Shown: one piece after another, positions 7,702 to 16,270 of the stretch
How positions within the stretch are numbered: the stretch's first letter is position 1
How the letters are laid out: each line of letters opens with the position of its first letter
Assembly (NCBI RefSeq): GCF_006874465.1
Contig: NZ_VIRL01000001.1
Coordinates: 1-64,000, forward strand
Direction: 5' to 3'
Length of the DNA stretch: 64,000 nt
DNA from: Microbispora bryophytorum
GTDB taxonomy: Bacteria > Actinomycetota > Actinomycetes > Streptosporangiales > Streptosporangiaceae
Program-made: the position numbers and the translations under genes
Notes under the pieces: model-generated
Seen by the model: the letters and a program-made list of their open reading frames with translations, nothing else
Databases searched by the model: none
What the model was told of the DNA's origin: nothing

Positions 7702-8394
7702 TTACGGAGCCGCGGACAGGAGATCGAGCAGAGTGTGCAACACCCGGGAGAGCCCGACCGCGACGAGAACGGGGATCACCAGGCTGAGACAGAGAGCCAG
7801 CACGCAGCCGCCACCTCCGCCCATCCGATTGCGAACCGGATTCTGTGGCTCCAGTCCGCGCCACAGCGGCCGGGGTTCGAGGAGAAGGAACAGCATCGCG
7901 CCCACCTCGCCCACGGTGAACAGCCAGAACCAGGCCCATCTGTTTCCCAGCCTGGGCCCGTCCGTACCCATCATGATGAGGAGCGCGACGATCCAGGCCC
8001 CGCCGACGAGCCAGGTCGCGCCATGGAACGGCAGGCGGAACGGCACGCGGAACGGCCAGTCCGGGAAGAGCCCTTGGCGCGGGTGGGCGAGCGTGGCCTC
8101 CGGGCGGGGAACGGCGGTGTTCAAGTCGCGCAGGAGTGCGCCGGCGGTGTAGGCGCCGTTCGCAGAGCGATCGGCGTGATACCAGAACAGAGGGCCCGTC
8201 GACCACCGCAGATCCACCGGGGTGCCGTGGTAGATGACGTACGTGACCTGCCCGGTCCGGAGCGCGGTGTGGAAGTCGGCGAGGGTGCGCTCGCGCGGGG
8301 TCATGCTGAGCGCGGTCACCAGAGCGCCCCACAGCAGCACGACGAGCAACGCCACACGCCCCCATAACCCTGCGATTCGGTACGCAAGTCGCAT
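7702..8394 (-). CDS. Integral membrane protein of unknown function
   Basis: A 230-residue protein. An N-terminal membrane helix (VALLVVLLWGALVTALS) is followed by an extracytoplasmic or cytoplasmic region of about 100 residues. Then come two or three more helices (TWLVGGAWIVALLIMMG, WAWFWLFTVGEVGAMLFLLL and VLALCLSLVIPVLVAVGL). It is reminiscent of small actinomycete membrane proteins of no known role. The gene lies between the AI-2E-type transporter and DUF222-HNH copy A on the same strand, with gaps of 52 bp and 95 bp, so it may be cotranscribed with the former. Confidence 0.7.
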   Translation of the reverse strand: MRLAYRIAGLWGRVALLVVLLWGALVTALSMTPRERTLADFHTALRTGQVTYVIYHGTPVDLRWSTGPLFWYHADRSANGAYTAGALLRDLNTAVPRPEATLAHPRQGLFPDWPFRVPFRLPFHGATWLVGGAWIVALLIMMGTDGPRLGNRWAWFWLFTVGEVGAMLFLLLEPRPLWRGLEPQNPVRNRMGGGGGCVLALCLSLVIPVLVAVGLSRVLHTLLDLLSAAP

Positions 8395-8446
8395 GACGCG
8401 ATCCTCTGTCAGCGGGTGCGTGACGGCACCCCTCTTCCTGAAACGG

Positions 8447-9688
8447 CTATAGCCGCTCCTGGCGGGGCAGCACCACCTCGCGGGCCAGGAGGAGCAGGGC
8501 CGCCGCCAGCGGAATGCCGAGCAGGGCGCCCACGATGCCGAGCAGCGCCCCGCCGAGCAGGGCTCCCACGATGGTCGCCACGGGCGGCACGTCGACCGAC
8601 GACTTGAACACCTTTGGGGAGATCAAGTAGTTCTCGACCTGCTGGTAGACGACGAAGAAGACCACGCAGGCGATGCCGACCTGCACCGAGGAGAGGAAGC
8701 CCACCCCCGAGGCCACGACAGCGCCGATGACCGCGCCGACCAGGGGAATCAGGTCGGTGACCGCGACGAAGATCGCCAGCGCGAGCGCGTACGGCACCTT
8801 CAGCATGGCCAAGAACAGGAAGGTCACCACGCCGGCGATCAGCGAGATGATCAGGTTGCCCGCGACGTAGCCGCCGATCTGGTTAATGATCTCGTCCCCG
8901 AGCAGGCGGACCCGCGTACGGCGGGAGCGGGGCACGAACCGGTAGGCCGTCTCCTTCATGGAGTTGAGCGACCCGAGGAAGTAGAGCGTGAGCACGAGCA
9001 CCGTGAAGCCGCTGAACAGCGCGCTGATCACTATGCTCGCCACACCGAGGAGCCCGCCGAACATCTGCGTGGCCAGCCCGCCGCCCGCGACGTATTGCTG
9101 GATCTTGTCGAGGATCTGGTAGCGCTCGTCCACCGAGCGGATCATCGGGTGGTTCTGGAGCTGCTGCACGTAGTCGGGCAGTTCCCGGGCGAACCCGGTG
9201 GTCTGCTCGGTCAGCGGCGGCACGACCGCGAGCCCGAAGACCACGAAGCACGCGATGACCGACCCGAACACGATCGTGATCGCGAGACGGCGGGACAGGT
9301 TGCGCCGCTGCAGCGCCTCGACCGCGGGGTTCAGGCCGATGGCCAGGAACAGCGAGACCACGATCAGCACGATCGCCGAGACGGCGCCGGAGATCGCCTG
9401 CACCAGGAGCCATGCGGTGAGCACGCCCAGGGCGCCGGTCAGGCCGAACATGAACGGGTTGCTGCGCAGCGGACGTCCCGGCAGGCCGAACGGCCGGTCG
9501 GAGGCCGTCACACCGTCGGCGCCGTGACCGATGGGATCAATGGGATCGATGGGATCGACGTGATCGACGCCCGGTCGGCTCACGCCGTCCGAAGATCGGC
9601 CGGGGGCCGGGGTCGCCTCCCCCTGGCCGGGGAGTGAGGGGAACACGCTGGAGATGCCGCTGCCTGGGGATAGACCGCTGTCGGACAC
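8447..9688 (-). CDS. AI-2E family transporter (UPF0118)
   Basis: A 413-residue polytopic protein. After a cytosolic N-terminal tail of about 75 residues containing the repeat HVDPIDPIDPIGHG, there are about eight membrane helices. The core follows the family pattern: paired helices at the N-terminus (VLTAWLLVQAISGAVSAIVLIVVSLFLAIGL is one stretch), then PPLTEQ, the QIGGYVAGNLIISLIAG helix and DLIPLVGAVIGAVVA. Family members are implicated in autoinducer-2, Na+/H+ or other small-molecule export; substrate cannot be told. The start is GTG at 9688. The GAT-CGAT repeats encoding DPI units make a small slippage-prone tract. Confidence 0.88.
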   Translation of the reverse strand: MSDSGLSPGSGISSVFPSLPGQGEATPAPGRSSDGVSRPGVDHVDPIDPIDPIGHGADGVTASDRPFGLPGRPLRSNPFMFGLTGALGVLTAWLLVQAISGAVSAIVLIVVSLFLAIGLNPAVEALQRRNLSRRLAITIVFGSVIACFVVFGLAVVPPLTEQTTGFARELPDYVQQLQNHPMIRSVDERYQILDKIQQYVAGGGLATQMFGGLLGVASIVISALFSGFTVLVLTLYFLGSLNSMKETAYRFVPRSRRTRVRLLGDEIINQIGGYVAGNLIISLIAGVVTFLFLAMLKVPYALALAIFVAVTDLIPLVGAVIGAVVASGVGFLSSVQVGIACVVFFVVYQQVENYLISPKVFKSSVDVPPVATIVGALLGGALLGIVGALLGIPLAAALLLLAREVVLPRQERL

Positions 9689-9813
9689 GCCCCCACTGCT
9701 GCCCCATCAAGGTCACTTGACACGGACCTATCCGGACGAGTCGCCCTTTTGTTCCCAATTGGTGAGAGCCGCGACCTCCAGAAGGATCCCCTTCCGGTCC
9801 TGCGCCGGCGCTC

Positions 9814-11151
9814 TCATGGCCGGTGCGCCGATCGGGCGGCCCGCAGCAGCGCGGCGCCGGCGAAATAGACGGCGAAGTAGACGGCGAAGTGGACGGGGAG
9901 CATCGGCGCGGGCAGGCCCTGCGCGCCGGTGAGCGCCGCGCCGAGCAGGCCCGCGACGACCAGGCCGGTCCCCGCCAGGGTCACGGCCACCGTCCTGGCC
10001 CCCGTTCCCGCCCCCGACCTCCCGGCCTCCGGCGCCGGGCAGGGGCCTCCGCGCCGCTCCACGAAGGCGAACAGGACGACGAGGACCGCGAGGGTCGCCG
10101 TCAGGAACGCGAGCCAGGGCACGCGCAGGAGCAGCCAGGCGGCCGACCCGGGAGGCGGCTGCGGCAGCAGGCCGGTCATGTAGAGGGCGGGCACGGCGAT
10201 CACGACCGCGGTCATGTGCCAGAGGAACACCGTCATGATCACGGAGTTGGCGGCGACGACGGCGGTCCACGGGCGCGTACGGCGCAGCATGCGCCCGCCG
10301 CGCTCGTGCAGGAGCAGGGCGATCCCCGTCTGCGTGACCGCCAGGGCGAGCAGCGCGAGCGTCGGCGGCGAGGTGTTCTGCAGGCGGCCGCCGGGATCGG
10401 TCACCATGCTCACCGGGTAGGGCCCAGGAACGGTGAGCAGCACGAGGGCCGTCAGGCCGCCCGCGATCATGGGCACGGCCACACGGGGACAGGCGGGCAG
10501 GGCCCCCTCCCGCCAGGCGATGCCGAGCTGGTAGACCGCCGCCCAGGCCAGCAGGTAGTTGGCCGTGCCTAGCACGGCCGGGCCGCCGAGCAGCCGCGCC
10601 GCGTCGCCGAACGCCACCGCCACCGCGAGCGCGGCGGGCACCGCGAGGCCCGCCCTGCGGTGCAGCGCGAGCAGGATCGGGGTGAGCAGGACGACCGTGA
10701 CGTACGCGATGAGGAACCACAACGGCAGGCAGGCGAGCCAGACTCCCATGCCCACGACGGCGGGGTCGACCCCCAGGAGGAGCGTGAGCAGGGCCGCGCC
10801 GCCCAGCGCGAGCAGGAACGCCGTCGTCGGGCGGATCAGGCGGTCGGTGCGGCACAGGAACCAGCCGATCGCGTCGCCGCCCCGCCGCCGGTAGGAGCCG
10901 AGCGACGCGGCTCCCGCGAAGCCGCCCACCAGGAAGAAGACCGGCATGACCTGGAACAGCCAGGTGAGCGGCCTGGCCCAGGAGACGAACGCGAGGATCG
11001 TGTCGCCGCCGACCCGCTCGCCGTACGTCACCACGACGGCCAGCCAGTGCCCGAGGACCACCAGCGCGATGGCGACGGCGCGGAGCAGGTCGATGTGACG
11101 GTCGCGGCCGGGCGGCGTGCGCTCCGCCGTACGCCGCAGTGGGGTGAACAT
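9814..11151 (-). CDS. Membrane acyltransferase family 3 protein
   Basis: A 445-residue protein with about 10 membrane helices. It opens with RHIDLLRAVAIALVVLGHW, the acyltransferase-3 signature whose His is the proposed catalytic residue, followed by FFLVGGFAGAAS. Members transfer O-acetyl or other acyl groups to sugars, macrolides or cell-surface glycans. The start codon directly abuts the stop of the CBS-domain gene (TAG then ATG), so the two are likely cotranscribed. Near the C-terminus a short repeat encodes FAVYFAVYFA. Confidence 0.85.
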   Translation of the reverse strand: MFTPLRRTAERTPPGRDRHIDLLRAVAIALVVLGHWLAVVVTYGERVGGDTILAFVSWARPLTWLFQVMPVFFLVGGFAGAASLGSYRRRGGDAIGWFLCRTDRLIRPTTAFLLALGGAALLTLLLGVDPAVVGMGVWLACLPLWFLIAYVTVVLLTPILLALHRRAGLAVPAALAVAVAFGDAARLLGGPAVLGTANYLLAWAAVYQLGIAWREGALPACPRVAVPMIAGGLTALVLLTVPGPYPVSMVTDPGGRLQNTSPPTLALLALAVTQTGIALLLHERGGRMLRRTRPWTAVVAANSVIMTVFLWHMTAVVIAVPALYMTGLLPQPPPGSAAWLLLRVPWLAFLTATLAVLVVLFAFVERRGGPCPAPEAGRSGAGTGARTVAVTLAGTGLVVAGLLGAALTGAQGLPAPMLPVHFAVYFAVYFAGAALLRAARSAHRP

Positions 11152-11583
11152 CTAGTCGCTCTGATGCTGCGGCTCGCTGATCTCCTTGACCACCGGCGTG
11201 AGCAGGTCGGCGGTGAGCTGGTGCATCTGGAGGAGCAGGTCGTCGATCGTCAGCATGCCGACCACGCCTCCCTCGGCGTCCACCGGGAGCCTGCGGAAGG
11301 AGTGGCGGCGGAACGTGTCGAAGGCCACCTCGACCTCGTCCTCCGCCTGCACCACCACCGGGTGCTCCGACATCACCTGGCCGACCGGTGTGTCGCCGGT
11401 CCTGTCCTGGGCGAGCACGCGTACGGCGAGGTCGCGGTCGGTCACGATGCCGGCGACGCCCCGCCCCTCCGACACCACGACGCAGCCGACGCCCGAGTAG
11501 TCCATGTGCCGCGCGACGTCCCGCACCGGCGTGATCGGCGGGACCACGACCACCGGCGTGGACATGACATCTTTGATCTTCAC
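11152..11583 (-). CDS. Tandem CBS-domain protein
   Basis: A stand-alone protein of 143 residues made of two CBS motifs. The first contains VKIKDVMSTPVVVVPPITPVRDVARHM and GIVTDRDLAVRV; the second contains VGQVMSEHPVVVQAEDEVEVAF and RLPVDAEGGVVGMLTIDDLL. Such Bateman modules bind adenosine nucleotides and act as energy or regulatory sensors. The GTG at 11583 is chosen because GGGGGAGAG sits five bases upstream; the longer reading to 11619 lacks such a site. It immediately precedes the acyltransferase gene. Confidence 0.88.
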   Translation of the reverse strand: MKIKDVMSTPVVVVPPITPVRDVARHMDYSGVGCVVVSEGRGVAGIVTDRDLAVRVLAQDRTGDTPVGQVMSEHPVVVQAEDEVEVAFDTFRRHSFRRLPVDAEGGVVGMLTIDDLLLQMHQLTADLLTPVVKEISEPQHQSD

Positions 11584-11750
11584 GGTCGGCTCTCCCCCTC
11601 GCACGGAAGCCCGCCCCACTTGTGACCTAATGCCCTATTTATCCGCCTAAGTTCGAATAAACATGGAGATGGAGGTGGTCCCATGGTCACGCGGAGCATC
11701 ATCGAGGCCGGCGAACGGGCGAAGCCCTCCGGATTGCTCAGGCCGTAACC

Positions 11751-11963
11751 ATGAAGGCGTCGGTCGGCGACCACCTGATCGTCGAGAGCATCCACGGGGG
11801 CAGGGCGGGCCGCATCGGGATCGTGGTCGCGCTCTACCACACCGACGGCTCGCCCCCCTATCTCGTGCGATGGCTCGACGAGGAGCGGGAGACGCCGTGC
11901 TTCTACCCCGGGCCCGACGCCCGGATCGAGCACTACTGGGAGCGGTCGCCCGAGAGCCCCTGA
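11751..11963 (+). CDS. DUF1918 domain protein
   Basis: A 70-residue protein that is essentially one DUF1918 domain: MKASVGDHLIVES, then GRIGIVVALYHTDGSPPYLVRWLD and a C-terminal FYPGPDARIEHY. These small beta-rich proteins (SH3-like barrel expected) are widespread in actinobacteria and have no assigned biochemical role. The 3' end overlaps the convergent phosphoribosyltransferase gene by 31 bp, which is real coding overlap if both calls are right. Confidence 0.85.
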   Translation: MKASVGDHLIVESIHGGRAGRIGIVVALYHTDGSPPYLVRWLDEERETPCFYPGPDARIEHYWERSPESP

Positions 11964-12604
11964 CCACCGGCGAGCCGCAGACATTCGACCACGTCCTCGT
12001 CGCTCGCCTGGGTGAAGTCGTCGTACCACGAGCCGATCGCGTAGAAGTGGTCGGGCGTGTCCAGGCAGACGACCTCGTCGGCGTCCCTGCGCAGGCTCGC
12101 GATCGTCTCGGGGGCGCCGACCGGCACCGCGAGCACCACCCTGGAGGCCCCGTGCGCGCGCGCCACCTGGCAGGCGGCGCGGGCCGTCCCGCCCGTCGCG
12201 ATCCCGTCGTCCACCACGATCACCGTCCGGCCGGCCAGGTCCACCGGCTCGCGACCGGCCCGGAAGCGGCGGGCCCTGCGCTCCAGCTCGGCCCGCTCGC
12301 GGCGCTCCACCTCGGCCATCTCGCTGCGGGTGATGTTGGCGAGCCGTACGACGTCGGGGTTCACCACCCGCACCCCGCCCTCGCCGATGGCGCCGAAGCC
12401 CAGCTCCGGCTGGTACGGCACGCCGAGCTTGCGTACGACGATCACGTCCAGGGGGGCGCCGAGGGCCCTGGCCACCTGGAACGCCACCGGCACGCCCCCT
12501 CGGGGCAGCCCGAGGACGACCACGTCCCCCGTTCCCCGGAGTCCGCGCAAGCGCTCGCCCAGGCGCAGGCCCGCGTCACGACGATCGACGAACACGGCGG
12601 TCAC
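11933..12604 (-). CDS. Phosphoribosyltransferase-domain protein
   Basis: A 223-residue type I PRTase-fold protein. VVVLGLPRGGVPVAFQVARAL is the PPi loop region, and VIVVDDGIATGGTARAAC near residue 130 is the 13-residue PRPP-binding motif. The stand-alone form with the RKLGVPYQPELGFGAIGEGG segment is common in actinobacteria and Deinococcus-like genomes, where it is of unknown substrate, sometimes fused to hydrolases. The GTG start lies 126 bp from the divergent LacI gene. Its last 31 bp overlap the convergent DUF1918 gene. Confidence 0.87.
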   Translation of the reverse strand: MTAVFVDRRDAGLRLGERLRGLRGTGDVVVLGLPRGGVPVAFQVARALGAPLDVIVVRKLGVPYQPELGFGAIGEGGVRVVNPDVVRLANITRSEMAEVERRERAELERRARRFRAGREPVDLAGRTVIVVDDGIATGGTARAACQVARAHGASRVVLAVPVGAPETIASLRRDADEVVCLDTPDHFYAIGSWYDDFTQASDEDVVECLRLAGGQGLSGDRSQ

Positions 12605-12730
12605 CCCCGCCTTCCACCTCTGTTTTCACCGTCTCCCTCCACCGCCGTCCGCGGTAGGGCCGAAGGGCCCGGGCGCCGACGGGCGGCCTGATCCAGCCGA
12701 AAGAGGGCGAAGGCCCATAGACTGTTCGCC

Positions 12731-13765
12731 GTGACCTCGACCGACCGGGCCCTCGATGGGGATCTTCCGCGTCAGAGGCTGACCGTGGCCGAGATCGCCC
12801 ACCTGGCGGGGGTGTCCGCGCCGACCGTGTCGCGGGTGCTCAACGGGCATGCGGGAGTCGCCCTGACCACGCGGCAGCGGGTGGAGGCGGTGCTGCGGGA
12901 GCACGGATACCGGCGCCGCGACAGCGAGCCCGCCGCGATCATCGAGCTCGTCTTCCACGCTCTGGAGAGCCTGTGGGCACTGGAGATCATCCAGGGGGTC
13001 GAGCAGGTCGCCAGGGAGCATGAGCTGGCCGTGGTGCTGACCGAGATGCAGGGCCGGCTCACCCCGGGCAGGGCCTGGACCGAGCAGGTGCTCGCCCGCC
13101 GCCCCACCGGCGTCGTCGCGGTCTTCTCCGAGCTCACCGTGCAGCAGCAGTCGCAGCTCGCCACCCGCTCGATTCCCCTCGTCGTGCTCGACCCGACCGG
13201 CGAGCCGCTGCATGAGACCCCGTCGGTCGGCGCCACCAACTGGAGCGGCGGGATGGCCGCGACCCGCCACCTGCTCGACCTCGGCCACCGCCGCATCGCG
13301 ATGCTGAGCGGGCCGACGCAGTGGCCGTGCTGCCGGGCCCGGCTCGACGGCTACCGCGCCGCGATGGACGCGGCGGACGTGCCCGTGGACCCCGATCTCG
13401 TGCGCGTCAGCACCCTGTACATGGAGGGCGGCCTGCGTGACGGGACCGAACTGCTGCGCCTGCCCGATCCCCCGACCGCCGTCTTCGCCGCCAACGACCT
13501 GCAGGCGCTCGGCGTGTACGAGGCCGCGAGGCGGGCCGGGCTGCGCATCCCCGAGGACCTGAGCGTCGTCGGGTTCGACGACCTGTCGTTCACCCAGTGG
13601 GCCGGGCCGCCCATGACGACCGTACGGCAGCCGCTCGTGCAGATGGGGGCCGCCGCCGCGCGGATGGTCGCGGCCCTCGCGGAGGGCGAGCCGCTCGAAC
13701 AGCACCGGGTCGAGCTCGCGACCACCCTCGTCGTACGGGAGAGCACCGCACCGCCGCACCGATAA
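12731..13765 (+). CDS. LacI family transcriptional regulator
   Basis: A 344-residue repressor. The N-terminal HTH reads LTVAEIAHLAGVSAPTVSRVLNG, followed by the hinge helix region. The periplasmic-binding-like sensor domain spans about 75-340 and ends with the typical DDLSFTQW and PMTTVRQPLVQMG. The sensor resembles actinomycete regulators of oligosaccharide (xyloside or cellobioside) utilisation, but no sugar transporter is adjacent, so the effector is unknown. The GTG start is 126 bp from the divergent phosphoribosyltransferase gene. Downstream, two CAGCAATAACCGGC-like repeats precede the histidine kinase gene. Confidence 0.9.
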   Translation: MTSTDRALDGDLPRQRLTVAEIAHLAGVSAPTVSRVLNGHAGVALTTRQRVEAVLREHGYRRRDSEPAAIIELVFHALESLWALEIIQGVEQVAREHELAVVLTEMQGRLTPGRAWTEQVLARRPTGVVAVFSELTVQQQSQLATRSIPLVVLDPTGEPLHETPSVGATNWSGGMAATRHLLDLGHRRIAMLSGPTQWPCCRARLDGYRAAMDAADVPVDPDLVRVSTLYMEGGLRDGTELLRLPDPPTAVFAANDLQALGVYEAARRAGLRIPEDLSVVGFDDLSFTQWAGPPMTTVRQPLVQMGAAAARMVAALAEGEPLEQHRVELATTLVVRESTAPPHR

Positions 13766-13847
13766 CCGGCACAGCAATAACCGGCCCAGCAATAACAGTA
13801 CTTTTGGCCGGTTCTGTCCGGGCGACCGATCTCGTAGCCTCGCTGCT

Positions 13848-15002
13848 GTGCGGGTAAGGGGATGGGCGGCCGACGTCGGGCTCGGCGCCGTTTTCGCCGT
13901 GGTGCTGGTCTTCTGGGCTTCCCGGATCGCCGGCAGCTGGGGCGGCGGCTACTGGAGGTTCGACTTCGCCGCGGGCGCGGTGGTGTGCCTGATCGCCCTG
14001 GCGCGCCGGTTCGACCCGGCGCGGGCGGCCGCGGCCGGTCTGGCGGTCGCGGCGACCGCCGTCCTGGCCGCCAGGTTCGCCGATCTGCCCAGCGAACCCG
14101 GACCCGGGATGGCCCTCGGCCTGGCGGTGCTGGTCGGCGCGGCGGTCAGGGCGCTGCCGGCCCTCACGGCCTGCGGCGTGGCGGCCGGCGGGCTGGCCGT
14201 GGCCGTGGCCGTCGGCAGCCTGCTGACGGCGCACACGCTCGCCGCCGCGATGCCCTTGGTCACCGCGATGAACGTCCTGGCCTGGGCCGTCGCCGTCGTG
14301 GCCGGGCTGTGCCCGCGGCTGCTCGACGCCCGAAGGCGGGCCGTCGCCGACGAGGTGCGCCGCGCGGAACGGCTGAGGCTCGCCCGCGAGTTGCACGACG
14401 TCGTCGCCCACCACGTCACCGGCATCGTAGTGCAGGCCCAGGCCGCCCGCCTGATCGCACGGAAGAGCCCGGAGAAGGCGGGCGACGCCCTGGCCGAGAT
14501 CGAGGCCGCCGGGTCCGGCGCACTGGCCGCGATGCGCCGCGTCGTCGGCCTGCTGCGCGACCCGGACGAGCCCGCCGCCCCCGCGCCCGGCGGGCTGGAC
14601 GAGCTGGTCGGGCGCTTCGAGGCGGGCGGCCGTGCGGTGCGCCTGCGGCTGCCGGGCGAGGAGGAGACGGCGACGTGGCCGCCCGAGGTGGCCGGCACGG
14701 TCTACAGGATCGTGCAGGAGTCGCTGACCAACGTCTCCCGCCATGCCCCACACGCCCGCTCGGTCACGGTCAGCGTGGAGCGCGACCGTGAGACGCTCAC
14801 CGTCGAGGTCGCCGACGACTCTCCCCGGAGCCCCTCGCGGCACCACCAGCGCGGCGGGTACGGCCTGATCGGGATGCGCGAGCGGGTCGAGGCACTCGGC
14901 GGCACGCTGCGCGCCGGGGCGCGCCCCGGATCCGGCTGGTCGGTGCTCGCCACCCTGCCCGTGCCCCGGTCGCAGGCGCTGCCGGAGCGGGCACGCCGAT
15001 GA
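13848..15002 (+). CDS. Two-component sensor histidine kinase (NarL/DesK type)
   Basis: A 384-residue membrane kinase. About five or six helices in residues 1-165 form the sensor. The dimerisation/phosphoacceptor segment RLARELHDVVAHHVTGIV near 185 carries the HisKA_3 His, and the HATPase_c domain covers about 275-375 (QESLTNVSRHAPHA is the N box, GYGLIGMRERVEALGG the G box). The GTG start is used. The last four bases overlap the response-regulator gene (ATGA), a standard pair. There is little extracytoplasmic sequence, so sensing is probably within the membrane. Confidence 0.92.
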   Translation: MRVRGWAADVGLGAVFAVVLVFWASRIAGSWGGGYWRFDFAAGAVVCLIALARRFDPARAAAAGLAVAATAVLAARFADLPSEPGPGMALGLAVLVGAAVRALPALTACGVAAGGLAVAVAVGSLLTAHTLAAAMPLVTAMNVLAWAVAVVAGLCPRLLDARRRAVADEVRRAERLRLARELHDVVAHHVTGIVVQAQAARLIARKSPEKAGDALAEIEAAGSGALAAMRRVVGLLRDPDEPAAPAPGGLDELVGRFEAGGRAVRLRLPGEEETATWPPEVAGTVYRIVQESLTNVSRHAPHARSVTVSVERDRETLTVEVADDSPRSPSRHHQRGGYGLIGMRERVEALGGTLRAGARPGSGWSVLATLPVPRSQALPERARR

Positions 15003-15673
15003 CGATCAGGGTGTTGGTGGCCGACGACCAGGCGATGGTCCGCGGCGGCCTGCGGCTGATCCTGGAGGACCAGCCCGACATCGCGGTGGTCGCCGAGGCG
15101 GCCGACGGCGCCGAGGCCGTGGAGGCGGCCCGGCGGCTGCGGCCCGACGTGAGCCTGGTGGACGTGCGCATGCCCCGGCTCGACGGCATCGAGGTCACCC
15201 GTGCCCTGGCCGGGCCGGGCGTCCCCGACCCGCTGCGGGTGGTCGTGGTCACCACGTTCGACCTGGACGAGTACGTCTACGGCGCGTTGCGGGCGGGTGC
15301 GACCGGCTTCGTGCTCAAGGACTGCGGCCCCGCCCTGCTCGTGGAGGCCGTACGGGCCGCCCACCAGGGTGACGCCCTGGTCTCCCCGTCGGTCACCCTG
15401 CGGCTGCTGCGCCATCTGACGGCTCAGCTGCCGGCTCAGCTGTCGGCTCAGCTGCCGGCCGCCGGCGGGGCGGACCATCCCCTCTCCAACCGGGAGGTGG
15501 AGGTCGTCCGGGCCGTCGCCCGGGGCCGTACGAACCAGGAGATCGCGGCCGAGCTGTTCATCTCGCTGAGCACGGTCAAGAGCCATGTGGCCGGCATCCA
15601 GGCCAAGCTCGGCCTGCGCAACCGGGTCGAGATCGCGGCCTGGGCCTGGGAGAACCGCATCACGCAACCCTAA
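14999..15673 (+). CDS. LuxR/NarL-family response regulator
   Basis: A 224-residue partner of the upstream kinase. The receiver domain (RVLVADDQAMVRGGLRLIL, phosphoacceptor Asp in SLVDVRMPRLDG, Lys in FVLKDCG) is followed by a linker and a C-terminal HTH (LSNREVEVVRAVARGRTNQEIAAELFISLSTVKSHV). The linker contains three 12-bp repeats encoding QLPA-QLSA-QLPA, an expandable spacer between receiver and DNA-binding domain. It is cotranscribed and coupled with the kinase. Confidence 0.93.
   Translation: MTIRVLVADDQAMVRGGLRLILEDQPDIAVVAEAADGAEAVEAARRLRPDVSLVDVRMPRLDGIEVTRALAGPGVPDPLRVVVVTTFDLDEYVYGALRAGATGFVLKDCGPALLVEAVRAAHQGDALVSPSVTLRLLRHLTAQLPAQLSAQLPAAGGADHPLSNREVEVVRAVARGRTNQEIAAELFISLSTVKSHVAGIQAKLGLRNRVEIAAWAWENRITQP
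15421..15456 (+). repeat. Three in-frame 12-bp repeats in the response-regulator linker
   Basis: GGCTCAGCTGCC, GGCTCAGCTGTC and GGCTCAGCTGCC lie head to tail and encode an AQL(P/S) linker between the receiver and HTH domains. Copy-number change would alter linker length without breaking the frame. Confidence 0.85.
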
Positions 15674-15749
15674 TCCTCCCTTTTTGTCGTGTTTTGTCCG
15701 GTTTTGCCTGGGCAGAAGGCAGGCAGCCGAACACAAGGAGGGTGGCAGC

Positions 15750-16022
15750 ATGGCCGTCAGCGGCATCATCTCCGCCATAATCATCGGACTCATCATCGGC
15801 GCTCTCGGCCGGCTGGTCGTGCCGGGGCGTCAGGCCATCCCTATCTGGCTGACCGTGGTCATCGGTATCATCGCCGCCCTCATCGGCTCGGCGATCGCCC
15901 GTGGCCTGGGAGTCGCCACGACTCCCGGGATCGACTGGATCGAACTGATCATCCAGGTGGTCCTCGCCGCCGCCGGTGTCGTGGCCGCGGTGGCGCTGTA
16001 CCGCCGCAGAAGCGTCGGGTAG
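15750..16022 (+). CDS. GlsB/YeaQ/YmgE family membrane protein
   Basis: A 90-residue protein with three membrane helices: GIISAIIIGLIIGALGRLVVPG, IPIWLTVVIGIIAALIGSAI and WIELIIQVVLAAAGVVAAVAL. The GALGRLVVPG turn after helix 1 is diagnostic of this transglycosylase-associated/stress-response membrane family. The ATG at 15750 has AAGGAGGG eight bases upstream, a very strong ribosome site. It is monocistronic, followed by a terminator hairpin. Role in envelope stress is a family-level inference. Confidence 0.88.
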   Translation: MAVSGIISAIIIGLIIGALGRLVVPGRQAIPIWLTVVIGIIAALIGSAIARGLGVATTPGIDWIELIIQVVLAAAGVVAAVALYRRRSVG

Positions 16023-16036
16023 GTCCTGGCTCCGCC

Positions 16037-16064
16037 GATGGCCCCGGCGCGGACCGGGGCCATC
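16037..16064 (+). terminator. Terminator hairpin after the GlsB-family gene
   Basis: GATGGCCCCGG pairs perfectly with CCGGGGCCATC around a 6-nt loop, 14 bp after the stop codon. There is no U-tract. Confidence 0.7.
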
Positions 16065-16072
16065 GCATGTCA

Positions 16073-16107
16073 TGGTCTGTCGCGGTCTGTCGCGGTCTGT
16101 CGCGGTC
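16073..16107. repeat. Short 10-bp tandem repeat GGTCTGTCGC
   Basis: About three and a half copies of GGTCTGTCGC lie in tandem immediately downstream of the terminator and upstream of the hypA-region operon. Nothing else is recognisable here; it may be slippage DNA or regulator half-sites. Confidence 0.7.
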
Positions 16108-16270
16108 TTTGCGAAATCACCGACATCTATTGATTCTCCCCGTCACGCCTCGGCGTACGGTCATTAACCAGGGGCTTTCCCCAAGCAGGCACGGTCCGTT
16201 GAAAGGGGCTGAACTTGGACGGTGATTCCGAGCCGCGCCGCAGGCCGTACGGGCCGCGGGAGCCGGGCCG

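Noticed and set aside
11933-11963. DUF1918/phosphoribosyltransferase overlap as a sign of a wrong call
   Set aside because: Both proteins have full family motifs and natural ends, so the 31-bp convergent overlap is accepted.
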